Shown piece by piece: positions 32,160 to 43,310 of a stretch of DNA of 64,000 nucleotides (positions within the stretch are counted from its first letter, which is position 1; every line of letters begins with the position of its first letter). Made by a program: the position numbers and the translations under genes. The notes under the pieces are model-generated. The model worked only from the letters and a program-made list of their open reading frames with translations. It was not told the origin of the DNA and ran no database searches. The DNA lies in NCBI GenBank assembly GCA_022818135.1, contig JAFMSR010000014.1, positions 40,195,708 through 40,259,707 of the forward strand. Direction: 5' to 3'. This DNA is from Saxidomus purpurata. Lineage: Eukaryota; Mollusca; Bivalvia; Venerida; Veneridae.

Positions 32160-35100
32160 ATGTTAGACAAAAAGTGTTTTATCATATCCCTTATGGTACA
32201 AGCTGCTTCTGAAACCGGTCGAAACACATACAGACGTTCAAAACCTATAGAGCATACTTATGAATATGACCAGGGTATCTTTTGTATTTCAAGAAGCCGA
32301 AGTTATCATTTTAAAGCAGACATGACGCTAAAACAATTCATGAAATGCTGTATACAGAAAACGTATGCTTTATTATATAAGCAGTCACTATTGATCGATA
32401 ATGCACGGTAAAATAATTCGCAGTGTTATGCAGTCGTCTGATAAAATTATTTTACTGGAGCTTGCTCTTTAAGTTTTCTACAGTTTGTAATTAACTTGAC
32501 AATCGTATGGTTTGAAACCATAAAAAAACTAATTTCCTCGGATATGGACTCCATGGCTGCTCTTCATACATGCATCGTGTTTAAAAATATAGTGAATATT
32601 AATTGTATCTTGACGCACTACAATATCTGAAAGCAGTTGTGAGGGAAACTGGTTTGCATTCATTTTTGGTTGTGTCGTTTGAAGTCAAGGAAATGAGGCA
32701 AATGTAGCATTCAGACAAAGAAGTAATATTATAATCACATTTGATTAGAAGATTAGCTTCACGTCTGCGTGGTCGGGTGGTTAGAGTTGCTGCATAAACA
32801 AACACGGTAGATAAGCTTCGATGCTCGGTCAACTTTCAATATTGAAACAATGCAACCATCATCGTTTATTAAAGGCACATTGAGCACGAGTTTAAGGAAC
32901 GAAAAAAGTACTACATAAACTCGACTTTTATCCAGAAAATAAGGTCAATAGCAATTAATCTAATTACACAATCATTTCACTATTAAGTGTTTCCTGTAAT
33001 TCACTAGCATTTAATAATTGTCAATTACTAGCCTTAAAAATCTGCCACTTGCTTCCAGTAAAAGAAGTATTAAGAGTGATATATAATGTATTATTAGGAT
33101 TAATTAAATGAACTTAAGTAAATCTGATCATTAGCAGTATCATCAATGAGTAACATTCACGTCCCGGGTGTAATAAATAGTCCCTGCTCTTTAGCGTTAC
33201 ATGTGCTATGGACGGCTTTGACGACATCAAACCATTTCAGTTTGATTTTATTAGTTATTTCCGGATGAACGATGTACTATTAGTGATAACATTTCGTAAA
33301 TATTACAGTTATATTATTTATGGCCGTCTGTATACCTAGCGCTGCCCTATGGATTTCATTATCAGAGTTCGTGTTATTGCTAAACGCGAAGGCAACGTCA
33401 CAAAAACGCTGTACAGTACGTCACGCCGGCCTACTCATCACTAATATAAACAACAAAAACCGTCCAAACGATATATTACCCTTCAAAGTACACATACTGA
33501 GTAATAGTCACGTATGATGGTAAACCACGGTTACTTAAGATGCTTTGAAAGCCTGTTACTAAAAGATAAAAATTATACTCAACAGAAAGTGTTAATATTC
33601 AATGACTTATGTAGTCAAAAAAAGTTTTCATTGATACTCTTTGTATTCAATAGAAATAAAAGTTATTATAATGTTATTTATATATTTTGGTTACAAATTC
33701 CATCTATAGAAGCAGAATCCATAAATCAGAGATAAATGCCTTCCTTAAGATTATGATCGTTACTTTGAAGGTTACACGTCCTACAACTTTAAAGGGGAAG
33801 TAGTTCTTTGAAAACAAATGTTACAGCCTACAACTTAACTACTCTATTTGTAATTTAAAAGAATTTCTTGTATAAACTACTCTACCTATATCCGTAAAAG
33901 TAGTGATCTGATTTGCGGTTTCATTGACTGTGTTTACTAAAATTTTTATAATTGAGACAAAAATGGCGTTCCATTATAAGTCTTGTCACCACTACATGCT
34001 GTTTCAACTCCTATGACATACGGGTCACAGTATTTTTGAAAAGAAAATGCAAGACTTTTATCAGAGGTGCGACTGACAAGTCATCAAAGAGAGCAGAAAA
34101 TGAGAAAAAGTGAAATTATATTTTAGTAAAATGACTACATTGCTCTTAAATATTACGTACTATTCTTGTACCATTTTGAATTGTTGTAACGTTTACTCTA
34201 TCTCCAAGTATTTTCTCTCAGCGTCCATTTCTTTTTTTTATAATAGTATACAACATATGGTCTGTCATTCTTTTAGTTTTTGACTAAAACACAAGATAAG
34301 TCACATCATTTGTTGAAGGTCTAAACTTTCAAAGCTTTCCTTATTGTTTCATCTTGTTCATGCACTGCGAATACTGTAACAGACTATCTAATTACAGTTA
34401 ATTAAGACCACACGTTAGCAGTTTCTAAAAGAGAGCAAACAACCACCTTTCAATTAATTTGCCTCGGCGGAAAAACGCTGTAAAGACAATTTAATAGTTT
34501 CTTTGCATTAAAACAGTTTATTGTTGTCTCTAGTGTACGCTATTTTGCGTCGTAAAGCAATAGCAATCATGGACAGAAAAAACAATCTTTAAATTAGGCG
34601 GCTTAAAATGTTTTTTTCCACTAAATTATTGAACTTTAAATGACACCGAATTTATGACAAATGTTTCACAAATTTAACTTGTATTTCATTATACCGACAT
34701 TACTTGTAGCGTATTATATATTCTATTCAAACTTTCATACACTCTTTGAAACGACACTGCATAAGGAAAACTTCCTGTGATTCAAGATCACAAACGATGT
34801 ATGTCTTTCCTTTAAAGAATATCTTACAAATTTATCTGCCATTCTGTGCTTCATTTACTGATAGTTTGCTTTTGCCATCATTGCCGATGCAGCGGAATAC
34901 AATATTAAGACTGTATCGCCTTTCATTCAAATATCCGCTAGTGACAGTATGCATAATTATTCGAAGGGTTGACTTAGCTTTATGGAGATACATGATTGTA
35001 TGAGATCTCCGTACCATCTTTAAGTTAATAAATTTTTGGGGTGTTTTGAACAGATGTAATTATTCCCAGTTACCTATAGCAATACATCGCCGAACACGCT

Positions 35101-35370
35101 GGACACATTTTTGCACATAGTTAAAAATGTAGTATTGTCCTCTGCTATGTACACTTCAATATTTCATTCTAGTTTTGTAAAAGGAACTGACTCACCATGG
35201 ACAGTTATTTACTAGTATCCCAACACTCTACAGAATAACTTGGAGTGTTAACTGAACATTTGGGACTCACGTGTGTACATGTTATAATAAATATCCTCCA
35301 ACTGTAAAGTACGCCTCTTTAATAAAACAAAGAACTTCGACTAAAAATACTATGCAATAATTGACTTATT
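32160..35370. other. No convincing gene
   Basis: Short frames of 60-85 codons occur on both strands (for example 32160-32411, 32599-32832, 34746-35003). None has a recognisable domain, a strong pair of splice sites, or clear protein conservation with the D2 copy. The stretch includes D1-D2 anchors near 32.6-32.8 kb. Confidence 0.4.
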
Positions 35371-35379
35371 ACTTTTATA

Positions 35380-35760
35380 TGTACTCGTTACCACACCCTG
35401 CCAAGGCAATTTGTGCCAAGATTTATTAGAACTTATAATATATTGCTTTTACTAGGCATGGAAGACGATTTAATGACCGGCCTCCCAGGGGCACTATTAC
35501 TATTCATTGTATTCATTTCATTATTTACAGAAGTGGCCAAGCAAAAGATATAGCTTATCTCGGTAATTGTTTGATCACTGCTGAAAGGAAAAAAATCTTC
35601 TTTTGAGAATCGACGCTGTCTACGAAGTAAATTCGCTTTGTGTGGGTAATTAAGTTGTTCGCGATAATGTCTGGATCAATGCATTGAAATTTACTATGTG
35701 GTTGAGATTTGAATCTATGTAAACAATACTGTGGAATTATCCTAGATATTTCTGGCATAG
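35380..35760 (+). repeat. Inverted low-copy duplicate with a short conserved frame
   Basis: Reverse-complement partner of 54745-55140. Shared text includes 'gacgatttaatgaccggcct', 'cccaggggcactatta(c/t)tatt' and 'aagcaaaagatatagcttat'. On the plus strand here, 'gaagacgatttaatgacc' opens a frame of about 33 codons, hydrophobic in the middle, ending 'KQKI' and stop. The partner keeps the frame and stop with few changes. 'cttttactag' before it resembles a splice acceptor here but not in the partner. Confidence 0.6.
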
Positions 35761-36002
35761 TCCGTTAGGAATATAGTTTCAAAGTCGTGTGTGGCCGACA
35801 CAGTGATGCCTGATGATAAATGTGTGATGCCTGCCCTACCACGTACGAAGTAAATGATGTTGTTATACCCACAGACGCCACCTTATCTAATACACGGAAC
35901 ATATATAAATATAAGATTTGAAACATCTCTATTCCTTCTATCACATCTCAGGGTTAGTGTTTATGTCATTTCTAAAAATAGTAAACTATAGCCACCCGCT
36001 GT

Positions 36003-36738
36003 TATACGATCGTGTAACAAGAGCTGTCAGTAGGACAGCGCGCTCGACCTTTTTAGTGCTTGCCAATAAAACAAAACTTTGCAGTTAAGGGCACACAAGA
36101 CTTTAACTAGGAATTTCTAAGTACAAATCAAGAAACATTTTCACAGCCTTATCTTCTCTTGCTTACAGAAAAGTGTCATAATGGTACATAAGTATTCCAA
36201 CTTTCAAAGTAATATCTCAAATGGAAAAGCCAACAAGTGGAAAAGAATGGAAACTTTGAAATTTGAATGAAAAGTCAAAAAGGGCCATAATTCAAATGAA
36301 ATCCTTGGCAGAGTTATCTTCTCCTGCCTGTGTTTTGGAATCATGATAGTAAAGAAGTATTCCAACTTTCAAAGTAATATTTCAAAAAGTTTAGTAAAAA
36401 GTGGACTGGTACGAAACACTTAACCAAGATTCTAAGTCGGTAAAGGGCCTTAATTTTAAAAGGTCATCTACGAAGTTACCTCCTCTTGCCTACAGATCGG
36501 GGTAATAATGCAAACAAGCTTTAAAAGTTTCAAAGCAATATCTCAAAGGGTTAAGTCAATAAGTGGATTTTACCCATATTAAATGAATTTCTAAGTAAAG
36601 AAGGGGCATAATTCTGACAAAAACCTTGACAGAGTTATGTACTCTTATCTATAGATGTAAACAAATATGGTAAGTTTTTAAGCTATACCTCTAATGGTTT
36701 TGAAATAAAGTGGGGTGGTACGAAAAACTTACACAAGG
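36003..36738 (+). mobile_element. Dispersed repeat (5' part) hosting the BEL/Pao insertion
   Basis: Starts 'taacaagagctgtcagtagg' and contains about four divergent ~160-bp units ('cttggcagagttatcttctc', 'tttcaaagcaatatctcaaa'), parallel to 5.80-6.65 kb. It stops at 'acacaagg', exactly where the LTR begins, and resumes at 42255 with 'aggtgtgacaccaacg'. The intact copy at 6553 reads 'ccaaggtgtgacaccaacgc'. The two halves are therefore one element split by the retrotransposon. Confidence 0.8.
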
Positions 36739-36904
36739 TGTCGGAAATAGCGCTCATTTGTATGTTATATGATTATGACGTTATTTTGACGCCATACTTT
36801 GCGTGACGTATTGTACGTCACTTCCTATGTTTTGTATGTGTATTACGAGTTACGATACGGAATAGAAGTTGAAAGCAGACACAACGTGTTGTTCATTCTT
36901 TGAA
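36739..36904 (+). repeat. 5' LTR, truncated
   Basis: Identical by eye to the first 166 bp of the 3' LTR (42058-42223). The last 31 bp of the LTR and the primer-binding site expected just after it are missing. The sequence switches at 36904 to integrase-derived sequence with one shared base at the junction. It retains 'tgacgtattgtacgtca', an imperfect palindrome that could bind CREB/ATF-like factors (inference). Confidence 0.9.
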
Positions 36905-36953
36905 GAAGAGCTCCAGACGATAATCACAGAAGTAGAAGCTGTACTCAACGATC
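36904..36953 (+). other. 50-bp integrase-derived graft
   Basis: Exact match by eye to 41291-41340, which encodes the segment just after the integrase glutamate helix and ends in the 'VLND' motif. Here it sits between the truncated LTR and gag and is read in its original codon phase, fused to the gag frame. The junction to gag ('cgatc' then 'aaaacgtgag') shows no evident homology. Confidence 0.9.
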
Positions 36954-37860
36954 AAAACGTGAGTACATCTTATTCTAACGCATCGTTGTATCAGAGACTT
37001 CCAAAGTTATCACTTCCAGTATTCAGTGGCGATATTCTTGAGTGGCAAAGCTTTTGGGATTCTTATAATTCAACAGTTCATCTCAACCCCAATCTTACGG
37101 AAGTACAGAAGTTTAGTTACTTAAAGTCACAGCTTGAAGGCAGCGCAGCTCAAGTTATTCAAGGATTCGCACTCACGCATGCAAATTATATTCAAGCAGT
37201 TGATCTATTAAAGGAGAGATTCGGACAAACTCATAAAATCATTCATGCTTACATACAAGCATTACTCAATTTGCCAGCGCCAAGTAATACACTGCACAGC
37301 ATGAGAAATTACATCGACAAATTAGAAACGTATGTTCGAGGTCTCGAGTCTTTAGGTCAGTGTCAAAGTACATACGGAACACTATTAGTGCCAGTGATTA
37401 TTGACAAACTTCCGGCAGATACTCGCAAGAATTTAGCACGTGAACATGGAAACGACAATTGGCAGTTAGAAAATCTACGAAGAGCATTATATCGAGAATT
37501 GAACATAATGGAAGCGGGACAGTTAACTGAAACTGCAGATACCTATGGAGCTACAGCATCATTTTTCACGAGTGCACGATACAAATCGAAAACCGGAAGT
37601 ATACAGAAATCCAACCACACAGTGCGCACTGATATAAGACAGTGCATTTACTGTAATGAAAATCATCATCCAAACAATTGTTCAAAGATTACGGATGTGA
37701 AAATTCGAAAGGACATTATTAAGAAGAAACAATTATGTTTTAATTGTTTAAAAGGTCATCAAGTCGTCCAATGCCGCTCGAATTTCAGATGTTTGAAATG
37801 TAAAAGAAAACACCATACCAGTATCTGCGAAGGTGTGCAAGATTCGAGAATAAACAATGG
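36905..37860 (+). CDS. gag: BEL/Pao gag protein, N-terminally replaced
   Basis: A capsid-like structural protein that would package element RNA. From about codon 30 it shows a DUF1759-type domain ('LPKLSLPVFSGD', 'EWQSFWDSY', 'KFSYLKSQLEG', 'LKERFGQ'), followed by cysteine/histidine knuckles ('CIYCNENHHPNNC', 'CFNCLKGHQVVQC', 'CLKCKRKHHTSIC') that bind nucleic acid. The normal N-terminus is missing; the first 17 codons come from integrase sequence. No ATG precedes the domain in a convincing place, only a TTG inside the LTR (36869). The frame continues about 44 codons past the knuckles (stop near 37991), but protease continues in another frame from about 37857. Confidence 0.88.
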
Positions 37861-38470
37861 CAACAGCAACCAAACACATACTTTTAACAGCAAATGGAAC
37901 CCAGGTTCAATCAGAGGCAGCAATTTTACATACTACAGTAGAACCTCGACCAGATGTACTCCTGAAAACCGCCGTTGCTCAAGTCTGTACTGACAAACAA
38001 TACGCACAGGCAAACATTCTATTCGACGAAGGATCTCAACGTTCATTTATAACAGAGAAACTAGCAGAAAGACTGAATGTAAAACCCAATGGAAGCACTG
38101 CTATCAGTTTGGCAGCATTTGGAGATTCGTCGCAGAAACTACGACATCTAAAAATACAACTATATATCTACTTACCGATACAGGTGCCAAGATACCTCTT
38201 CAAGTGATGATAGTTCCCACAATTGCCGTCCCATTACGTAACATTCCACAGAACGTGACGTCTTACCACATCTTAGAAGCTTGAAGTTAGCGCATCCCGT
38301 GATAGATGATGACAAATTCGAGATATCTTTGTTAGTAGGAGCTGACCATTATTGGAACATCGTAGGAAATCAGACGATTCGAGGAAACGGTCCAACAGCA
38401 GTAAGTTCAAGCATCGGTTATCTATTGTCAGGTCCAGCTCAAATCTCCGGCGCCATGGTACAGTCATGTT
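37857..38470 (+). pseudogene. BEL/Pao aspartic protease region
   Basis: Would cut the Gag-Pol polyprotein. 'LFDEGSQRSFI' (about 38018-38050) is the protease flap/active-site signature typical of BEL/Pao, with the variant DEG in place of DSG or DTG. The frame shifts at about 37860 relative to gag, again near 38150, and again near 38275, where an in-frame stop is avoided only by a one-base shift. Downstream 'LLVGADHYW' and 'SSIGYLLSG' motifs (about 38330-38450) are the usual linker between protease and reverse transcriptase in this group. Confidence 0.8.
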
Positions 38471-39420
38471 TTGCCTTGAATGTGATGACTACAGACTTAG
38501 AGAGATTTTGGAAATTGAATCTATTGGAATCAACGCGGAAGAAGATGAAAATATAGACACGTTACAGGCATATCAGAAGAGTGCTATCAAGTTCATTGAC
38601 GGGAAATATGAAGGAAAATTACCCTGGAAAGATGACCACGCCCCTCTACCCACAAACTACGAAGTGACCAAGAGAAGAACAGAATCACTTTATTAGACGA
38701 CTTCGCAGAGAACCAAAGATTTTACAGAAGTATGCAGAGATAATAGACGAACAAGAGAACAGAGACTTCATAGAAAAGATTAGCGAGAATGAGAAATCAA
38801 CCAATCAAGTACATTATATACCCCATCATGCAGTAAAGAAAGATTCAGCCACAACACCTATACGCATAGTCTATGACTGCAGTTGCCGAGAATCAGCACA
38901 GTCTCCTAGCTTAAACGACTGTCTTGACTCTACTCCGCCCACATTAAATGACTTGTCACATATAATAGTTCGATTCCGACTTGGGAAATATGCAGTTTCA
39001 ACAGATATGAGAAGGCTTTCCTAAATGTTAGACTTAATAAAGAAGATAGAGACGTAACAGATTTCTGTGGTTGAGCGATCCGAGTAATCCAGACAGTCCA
39101 TTAGCGACATACAGATTTAAAGTTGTTCTCTTCGGTGCCACGTGCTCACCTTTCATACTCAATGCAACTTTACTCAAGCACCTAGAAAACAACGCCAGTA
39201 GTCCTGTCAGCAGAATTCTGAAGCGAGACCTGTACGTAGATAACATATTATCTAGCTTTCAAACAGAAGACGAAGTTTTGCAGTACTTCCGGAAAACAAG
39301 AGACCTGATGATGCAAGGAGGATTTAATTTGAGGTCATGGGCATCAAACAGCAAAAGCCTGCATTGTTGCTACAGAAGAAGGTGTCCTTGACAACAGTAA
39401 AATCACAAAGATTCTAGGCA
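38470..39420 (+). pseudogene. BEL/Pao reverse transcriptase
   Basis: Copies element RNA into DNA in cytoplasmic particles. Visible parts, in order: 'LERFWKL' (about 38500), 'ESIGI' (38520), 'LPWKDDHAPLP' (about 38620), 'VHYIPHHAV' and 'RIVYDCS' (38805-38880), 'SLNDCL' (38910), 'LFGATCSPFILNA' (39126-39165) and the catalytic 'YVDN' (39233-39244). BEL elements often have YVDD or YVDN here, so the active site looks intact. The gene is broken: a stop at about 38694, frame changes near 38550, 38700, 39010 and 39370. As it stands it cannot make a full enzyme. Confidence 0.88.
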
Positions 39421-39429
39421 TGCTTTTGG

Positions 39430-40235
39430 CTCACCGACACAGACGAGATTTCATACCCAGATAGAGACATTCCAGAAACCCCAAAAGTGACAAAACGTGC
39501 TATTTTACAGTACACATCAAGAGTCTATGACCCACTTGGTTTACTTAGTCCAGTATTAATACGTGCAAAAATCCTTCTACAAGAACTATGGCAAGGAAAA
39601 TATACATGGGATACAGTCTTACCAGACGAAATGCAACAAAAGTGGATCAATCTAGCACGTGACATAAACAACGTAAGAAATATCACAATTCCACGCCGTC
39701 TCTTCAACAGATCCGTTGCAGACGACAAATACTCAGTAGCAGACGACAATACACTACATGTATTCGTAGATGCAAGTATCCAGGCTTATGGTGCATCAGC
39801 TTACCTTTGCAGAAAACATGAATCATCACTAGTAATGGCCAAGTCACGCGTCGCGCCATTGAAGAAATTAACTTTACCAAAATTAGAGCTTATGGCAGCA
39901 GTTATAGGCGCACGTCTAGCAAACCACCTTCTACAAGCGATTGAAGTGAAAGATGTTACCTTTTGGTCTGACAGCCAAATTGTGTTACATTGGTTGAATA
40001 CCTCAAGATCAATGCCTAGATTCGTCAATAACAGAGTTACGGAGATAAGAAATATTACACTCAACCGGAAGTGGAAATATTGTCCTTCTCAGCACAATCC
40101 AGCCGACCTTCTTACAAGAGGTATAACAGCTAGCCAGTACAAAAACAACAAACTATGGATGTATGGTCCAGACTGGTTAACAATCCAAAGTCAGTGGCCT
40201 ATTTGGAAGCAGTCACAGCTATCACCATGACAACC
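39430..40235 (+). pseudogene. BEL/Pao A17-type and RNase H region
   Basis: The longest undamaged part of pol. 'VYDPLGLLSPVLI' (about 39520-39560) and 'LLQELWQGKYTWD' open the Pao A17 domain (PF05380-like). RNase H follows with 'VFVDAS' (about 39760), 'KLELMAA' (about 39880) and 'WSDSQIVLHWL' (about 39963), supplying the acidic residues that bind metal; 'NPADLLTRG' (about 40095) is the conserved end. RNase H removes the RNA strand during reverse transcription. The frame is open from 39487 to 40230; the join to reverse transcriptase needs a frame change near 39400-39430. Confidence 0.9.
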
Positions 40236-40640
40236 ATAAGCGATGATACCATAGAATCAGAACAAGAGCCGTTACATCTATCCAACATACTCAAAGAAGG
40301 TATACACAAGATAATGTCTATTGCCAAATATAGTAGCTACAGAAAGTTGTTCGTGTTACGGCGTACATACTTAGGTTCATACACAACTGCAGAGCTAACA
40401 CAGAGAAAAGGCTAAGAAAATCATTTACTGTTAAAGAATTACAGGAGGCAGAATATATGTGGCTACAGAATTGTCAACGCACAGCTTCTCAAGAGAGTTG
40501 TCTAACTTGAAATCAAGTGAGAAGAAATTACCCATAGTACGTCAGTTAAGGCTTTTTATCGATGACAGGGAGATTTACGTTGCGGCGGAAGAATACATAA
40601 CGCACCGTTAGAAGATGATACAAAATTCCCATATTTACTA
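40236..40640 (+). pseudogene. Connector between RNase H and integrase, frame-disrupted
   Basis: Several short open pieces in different frames (for example one to 40412). The position corresponds to the linker that precedes the integrase zinc-binding domain in BEL/Pao. I can see no catalytic motif. Multiple single-base shifts appear to be needed to read through. Confidence 0.55.
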
Positions 40641-41380
40641 CCTAACAAACACATTTTCACACGCTTTCTTGTCCGGGACGCCCATGAACGCCAGCTACAT
40701 TCCGGAGAAAACGCTACAATAACGTACTTACGTCAGAAATATTGGATTCCGTCAATTCGCGATGTGTACAAACAGAAGTACGAAAATGTGTAACATGTAA
40801 AAGAGTAAATGGAAAACCATACAAAAGCCCGGATCCACCACCCCTACCAAAATTTCGCCTCGAAGACAGCGCACCATTTACAGTATCAGGAGTTGATTTT
40901 ACTGGCGCACTACACGTTAAAGACCACCGTGGGAATGAAAATAAAGCATACATATGCCTTTTCACGTGCGCCTCTACACGAGCATTACACCTAGAAGTAG
41001 TCCCGAATCTTACAGAAAATTCTTTCCTGCAAGCGTTCAGAAGATTTTTGCAGCAGGAAGTCAGTACCCCGTATAATGGTATCTGATAATGCAACAACTT
41101 TCCAAGCTGCATCGAAGCATTTACGTCAGTTGTTCGAATCCCAGTCTATACAAGAAAAACTTGGCCAGGAAGGAACACAGTGGTATTTCATACCGACGAG
41201 AGCTCCATGGTACGGTGGATGGTGGGAGCGCCTGATTGGACTTACAAAGAACACATTAAAGAAAATTCTTGGACGCAAAATCATTACGTTAGAAGAGCTC
41301 CAGACGATAATCACAGAAGTAGAAGCTGTACTCAACGATCGACCAATTACCTACGTGACGTCAGATGTTTCAGATCCAGT
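40640..41380 (+). pseudogene. BEL/Pao integrase
   Basis: Joins element DNA to the chromosome. A zinc-binding H2C2 part comes first ('DAHERQLHSG' about 40680, 'YWIPSIRDV' about 40740, 'CVTCKR' about 40790). The catalytic core follows: first Asp in 'GVDFTGAL' (about 40890), second in 'VSDNATTF' (about 41079), Glu in 'GWWERLIGL' (about 41217-41243), the D,D,E triad. It ends 'EELQTIITEVEAVLNDRPI'. A frame change lies between 40740 and 40780, and another near 41070 between the two Asp motifs. Bases 41291-41340 are repeated exactly at 36904-36953. Confidence 0.88.
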
Positions 41381-41761
41381 ACCTTTAACGCCGGCTCACT
41401 TGTTATACGGTCGGCAAGTCAGATGCTTACCTACCCAGAGTATGCAAATCGAATCTGTATCAGACCCAACAGAGAGCAATTGCAATAACATAACAAGACG
41501 AGCCAGGGTCCTGAGGCAACTTATCGATCATTTCCGGGAACGGTGGCTACACGAGTATGTGACACGTTACGCGAGTATCACCGAGTGACGGGTAACAACC
41601 AGCAAACGATATCCATAGGCGACGTTGTGCAGATCCATGAAGATACACCTCGAGCGCGGTGGAGGTTAGGTGTGATTCTTGAACTGATATATGGGAAAGA
41701 TGGACTTATCCGTGCGCTAAAGTTAAATCTAATGGATGCATTTCAATTAGACCAATTGTGA
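41380..41761 (+). pseudogene. BEL/Pao C-terminal DUF5641-like domain
   Basis: 'LTPAHLLYGRQ' (about 41390), 'LRQLIDHFRERW' (about 41515-41550) and, after a frame change near 41560, 'IGDVVQIHED' and 'RARWRLGVI' (41617-41685). This matches the domain that follows integrase in BEL/Pao pol. It may help target chromatin, though its role is not well established. The stop codon at 41759-41761 is the likely natural end of pol. Confidence 0.82.
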
Positions 41762-42057
41762 AACTCTACCCTTTAGAGACTAAGTGACTGATATTTTTAA
41801 ATTCACGCAAAAGTGATGAACTGACGAAGATTGATATTCTTAACTCAGAGACTTTGTGATTCATTACTTATCGAGATTTTATATAACGGCTTAAAGTGAA
41901 AATGTATGAACATTCAAGTCGACTTAACTTAGTGTTTCAACTTATACTTTCAGTTTATAAGTTAAAGATTCTTAAGTAATGATTTATAAATCTAGAATTT
42001 CATATTTCAAGACATATCGAAGATTTGAAAACAATTATCATTTCGCGGCCCCCAGAA
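41762..42057 (+). other. Internal 3' untranslated region and putative polypurine tract
   Basis: AT-rich non-coding stretch after pol. It ends 'cgcggcccccagaa' directly before the 3' LTR, the position of the plus-strand primer. The tract is not a plain purine run, but a similar C-rich border is what I would expect in this group. Moderate certainty. Confidence 0.55.
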
Positions 42058-42254
42058 TGTCGGAAATAGCGCTCATTTGTATGTTATATGATTATGACGT
42101 TATTTTGACGCCATACTTTGCGTGACGTATTGTACGTCACTTCCTATGTTTTGTATGTGTATTACGAGTTACGATACGGAATAGAAGTTGAAAGCAGACA
42201 CAACGTGTTGTTCATTCTTTGAATTACTCAACAACCTCAAACCATTTCGATACA
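42058..42254 (+). repeat. 3' LTR, complete
   Basis: Starts 'tgtcggaaatagcgctcatt', ends 'ccatttcgataca', 197 bp. The first 166 bp equal the 5' LTR. The final 31 bp ('ttactcaacaacctcaaacc' and on) have no counterpart at the 5' end. Confidence 0.93.
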
Positions 42255-42310
42255 AGGTGTGACACCAACGCTGAGGCGAATAGGATAGCTCCCCTTTTCT
42301 TCGAGATATA
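42255..42310 (+). mobile_element. 3' remainder of the split dispersed repeat
   Basis: 'aggtgtgacaccaacg', a shortened GACGCC-like stretch ('ctgaggcga') and 'ataggatagctccccttttc', matching 6555-6635. It completes the host repeat interrupted by the retrotransposon. Confidence 0.8.
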
Positions 42311-42979
42311 AAGTATAAAAATTGAATGCCATTCGATGTCATGAATCATTTATATTCCAGAAAAATATATACAGAACGTCACTTCCACTACCACTTCACA
42401 TTGTCTTAAACAATTTTACTGTATTACAATTATTTGCGACAATGAAAAAGCGAACATATCGTCGCAAATACAGTGTATATGTTTACTGGAGTTTATTCAG
42501 TTACTTCTGATATGACTCACACTTGTTACTGACATAATCACATGATCCCGTTGTACATCAGAAATATTTTAAAACTCCGCTTCTCTACAGCTAGTACACA
42601 CACAGCTTTGATTAAATAAATATATGCTTAAAGCTTCATTTACCAGATACAGATGATTGGACGCTTTTAATTTTGCTATTGTTTTCCGAATATCGTTTTA
42701 CATTGACCTGACATAAGATGTATCCTGACATGACCTATAACTGTATTAAATGCTCTAAAATCATTGGGAACTCTTTTCTTTAATAAAGGTCGTTTTTGTC
42801 AAGATCGTTACTTGATAGAGTACAGTGTGATGTAGATATTTTCATTCCGAGCAAGACATATTTCATCAAGATAATGTCTGTAATGTTTATTGTCCTGCAA
42901 CGATTATGAAGATAGATCAAATTGGTAAATCAAATTGTCTGAAAGAAATGTAATTACTCTCTGTGAGACTTTATTTTAC

Positions 42980-43310
42980 AGTGGCACTCTTATATCTAGC
43001 AGATATTATTCTCCAAACATAATAGAAGTGTTCAATGAAAGTAAACTGATAAATAAGTTTGACTTTAAAGAATCATTTACATAACATACATGTATACATG
43101 TATAATGTGTATGGAAAAAATGCCCCATTTTAGCACAAATAATCAACATAGAGACCCGTTAATTGTAAAACAACAACTATACATATATTATATAAACCTA
43201 TAGATCAAGTTATAGTACTTGCAAATATCATTTTATTAATGCAATTGAAGTTGTTTAATGTGACACCAGCTTTTTTAGTGTCTCTCTAAGTGTAAGTGGC
43301 TGATACGAGA
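42980..43310. repeat. Duplicated block Q1
   Basis: Matches Q2 at 60440-60810 in direct orientation: 'gcagat(t)attattctccaaaca' vs 'gcagattatattctacaaac', 'ttaatgtgacaccagctttt' vs 'aaatttgacaccagttatag', and text between. Divergence is substantial. Confidence 0.6.

Larger units (their letters stand above)
29440..35800. repeat. Older segmental duplication, block D1
   Basis: Matches D2 at 48.36-55.14 kb. Anchors: 'aacatcattttgttc' and 'gatttgtctagaga' (29450-29550 vs 48375-48465), 'tgcataattctatagcaa' and 'atatgataattgataacat' (30985-31150 vs 51062-51225), 'cttgacgcactacaatatct' (32610 vs 52425). The 35.38-35.76 kb end matches 54.75-55.14 kb in inverted orientation. Divergence is greater than in the 4-21 kb pair. 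No gene is conserved across it except a short frame noted separately. Confidence 0.7.
36739..42254 (+). mobile_element. BEL/Pao LTR retrotransposon, defective
   Basis: About 5.5 kb, bounded by a 166-bp partial 5' LTR and a 197-bp 3' LTR in direct orientation. Domain order is gag (DUF1759, zinc knuckles), protease, reverse transcriptase, A17/RNase H, integrase, DUF5641-like, the order of the BEL/Pao group. The reading frame changes at least eight times. The LTR begins TGT and ends ACA; 'acaaggtgt' spans both junctions, so the target duplication (3 to 6 bp) is ambiguous because it overlaps the LTR ends. Empty-site sequence is known from the homologous repeat at 6.55 kb. It is neither autonomous nor old by its LTRs. 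Confidence 0.93.

Noticed and set aside
35555..35758. LDL-receptor-type (YWTD) exon suggested by 'KRIYFVDS'
   Set aside because: Only a short resemblance; stops flank the frame in both copies and no YWTD repeat is seen.
42418..42476. Hairpin 'tttgcgac'...'gtcgcaaa' near the retrotransposon
   Set aside because: The arms are short and interrupted; it lies outside the element and may be chance.
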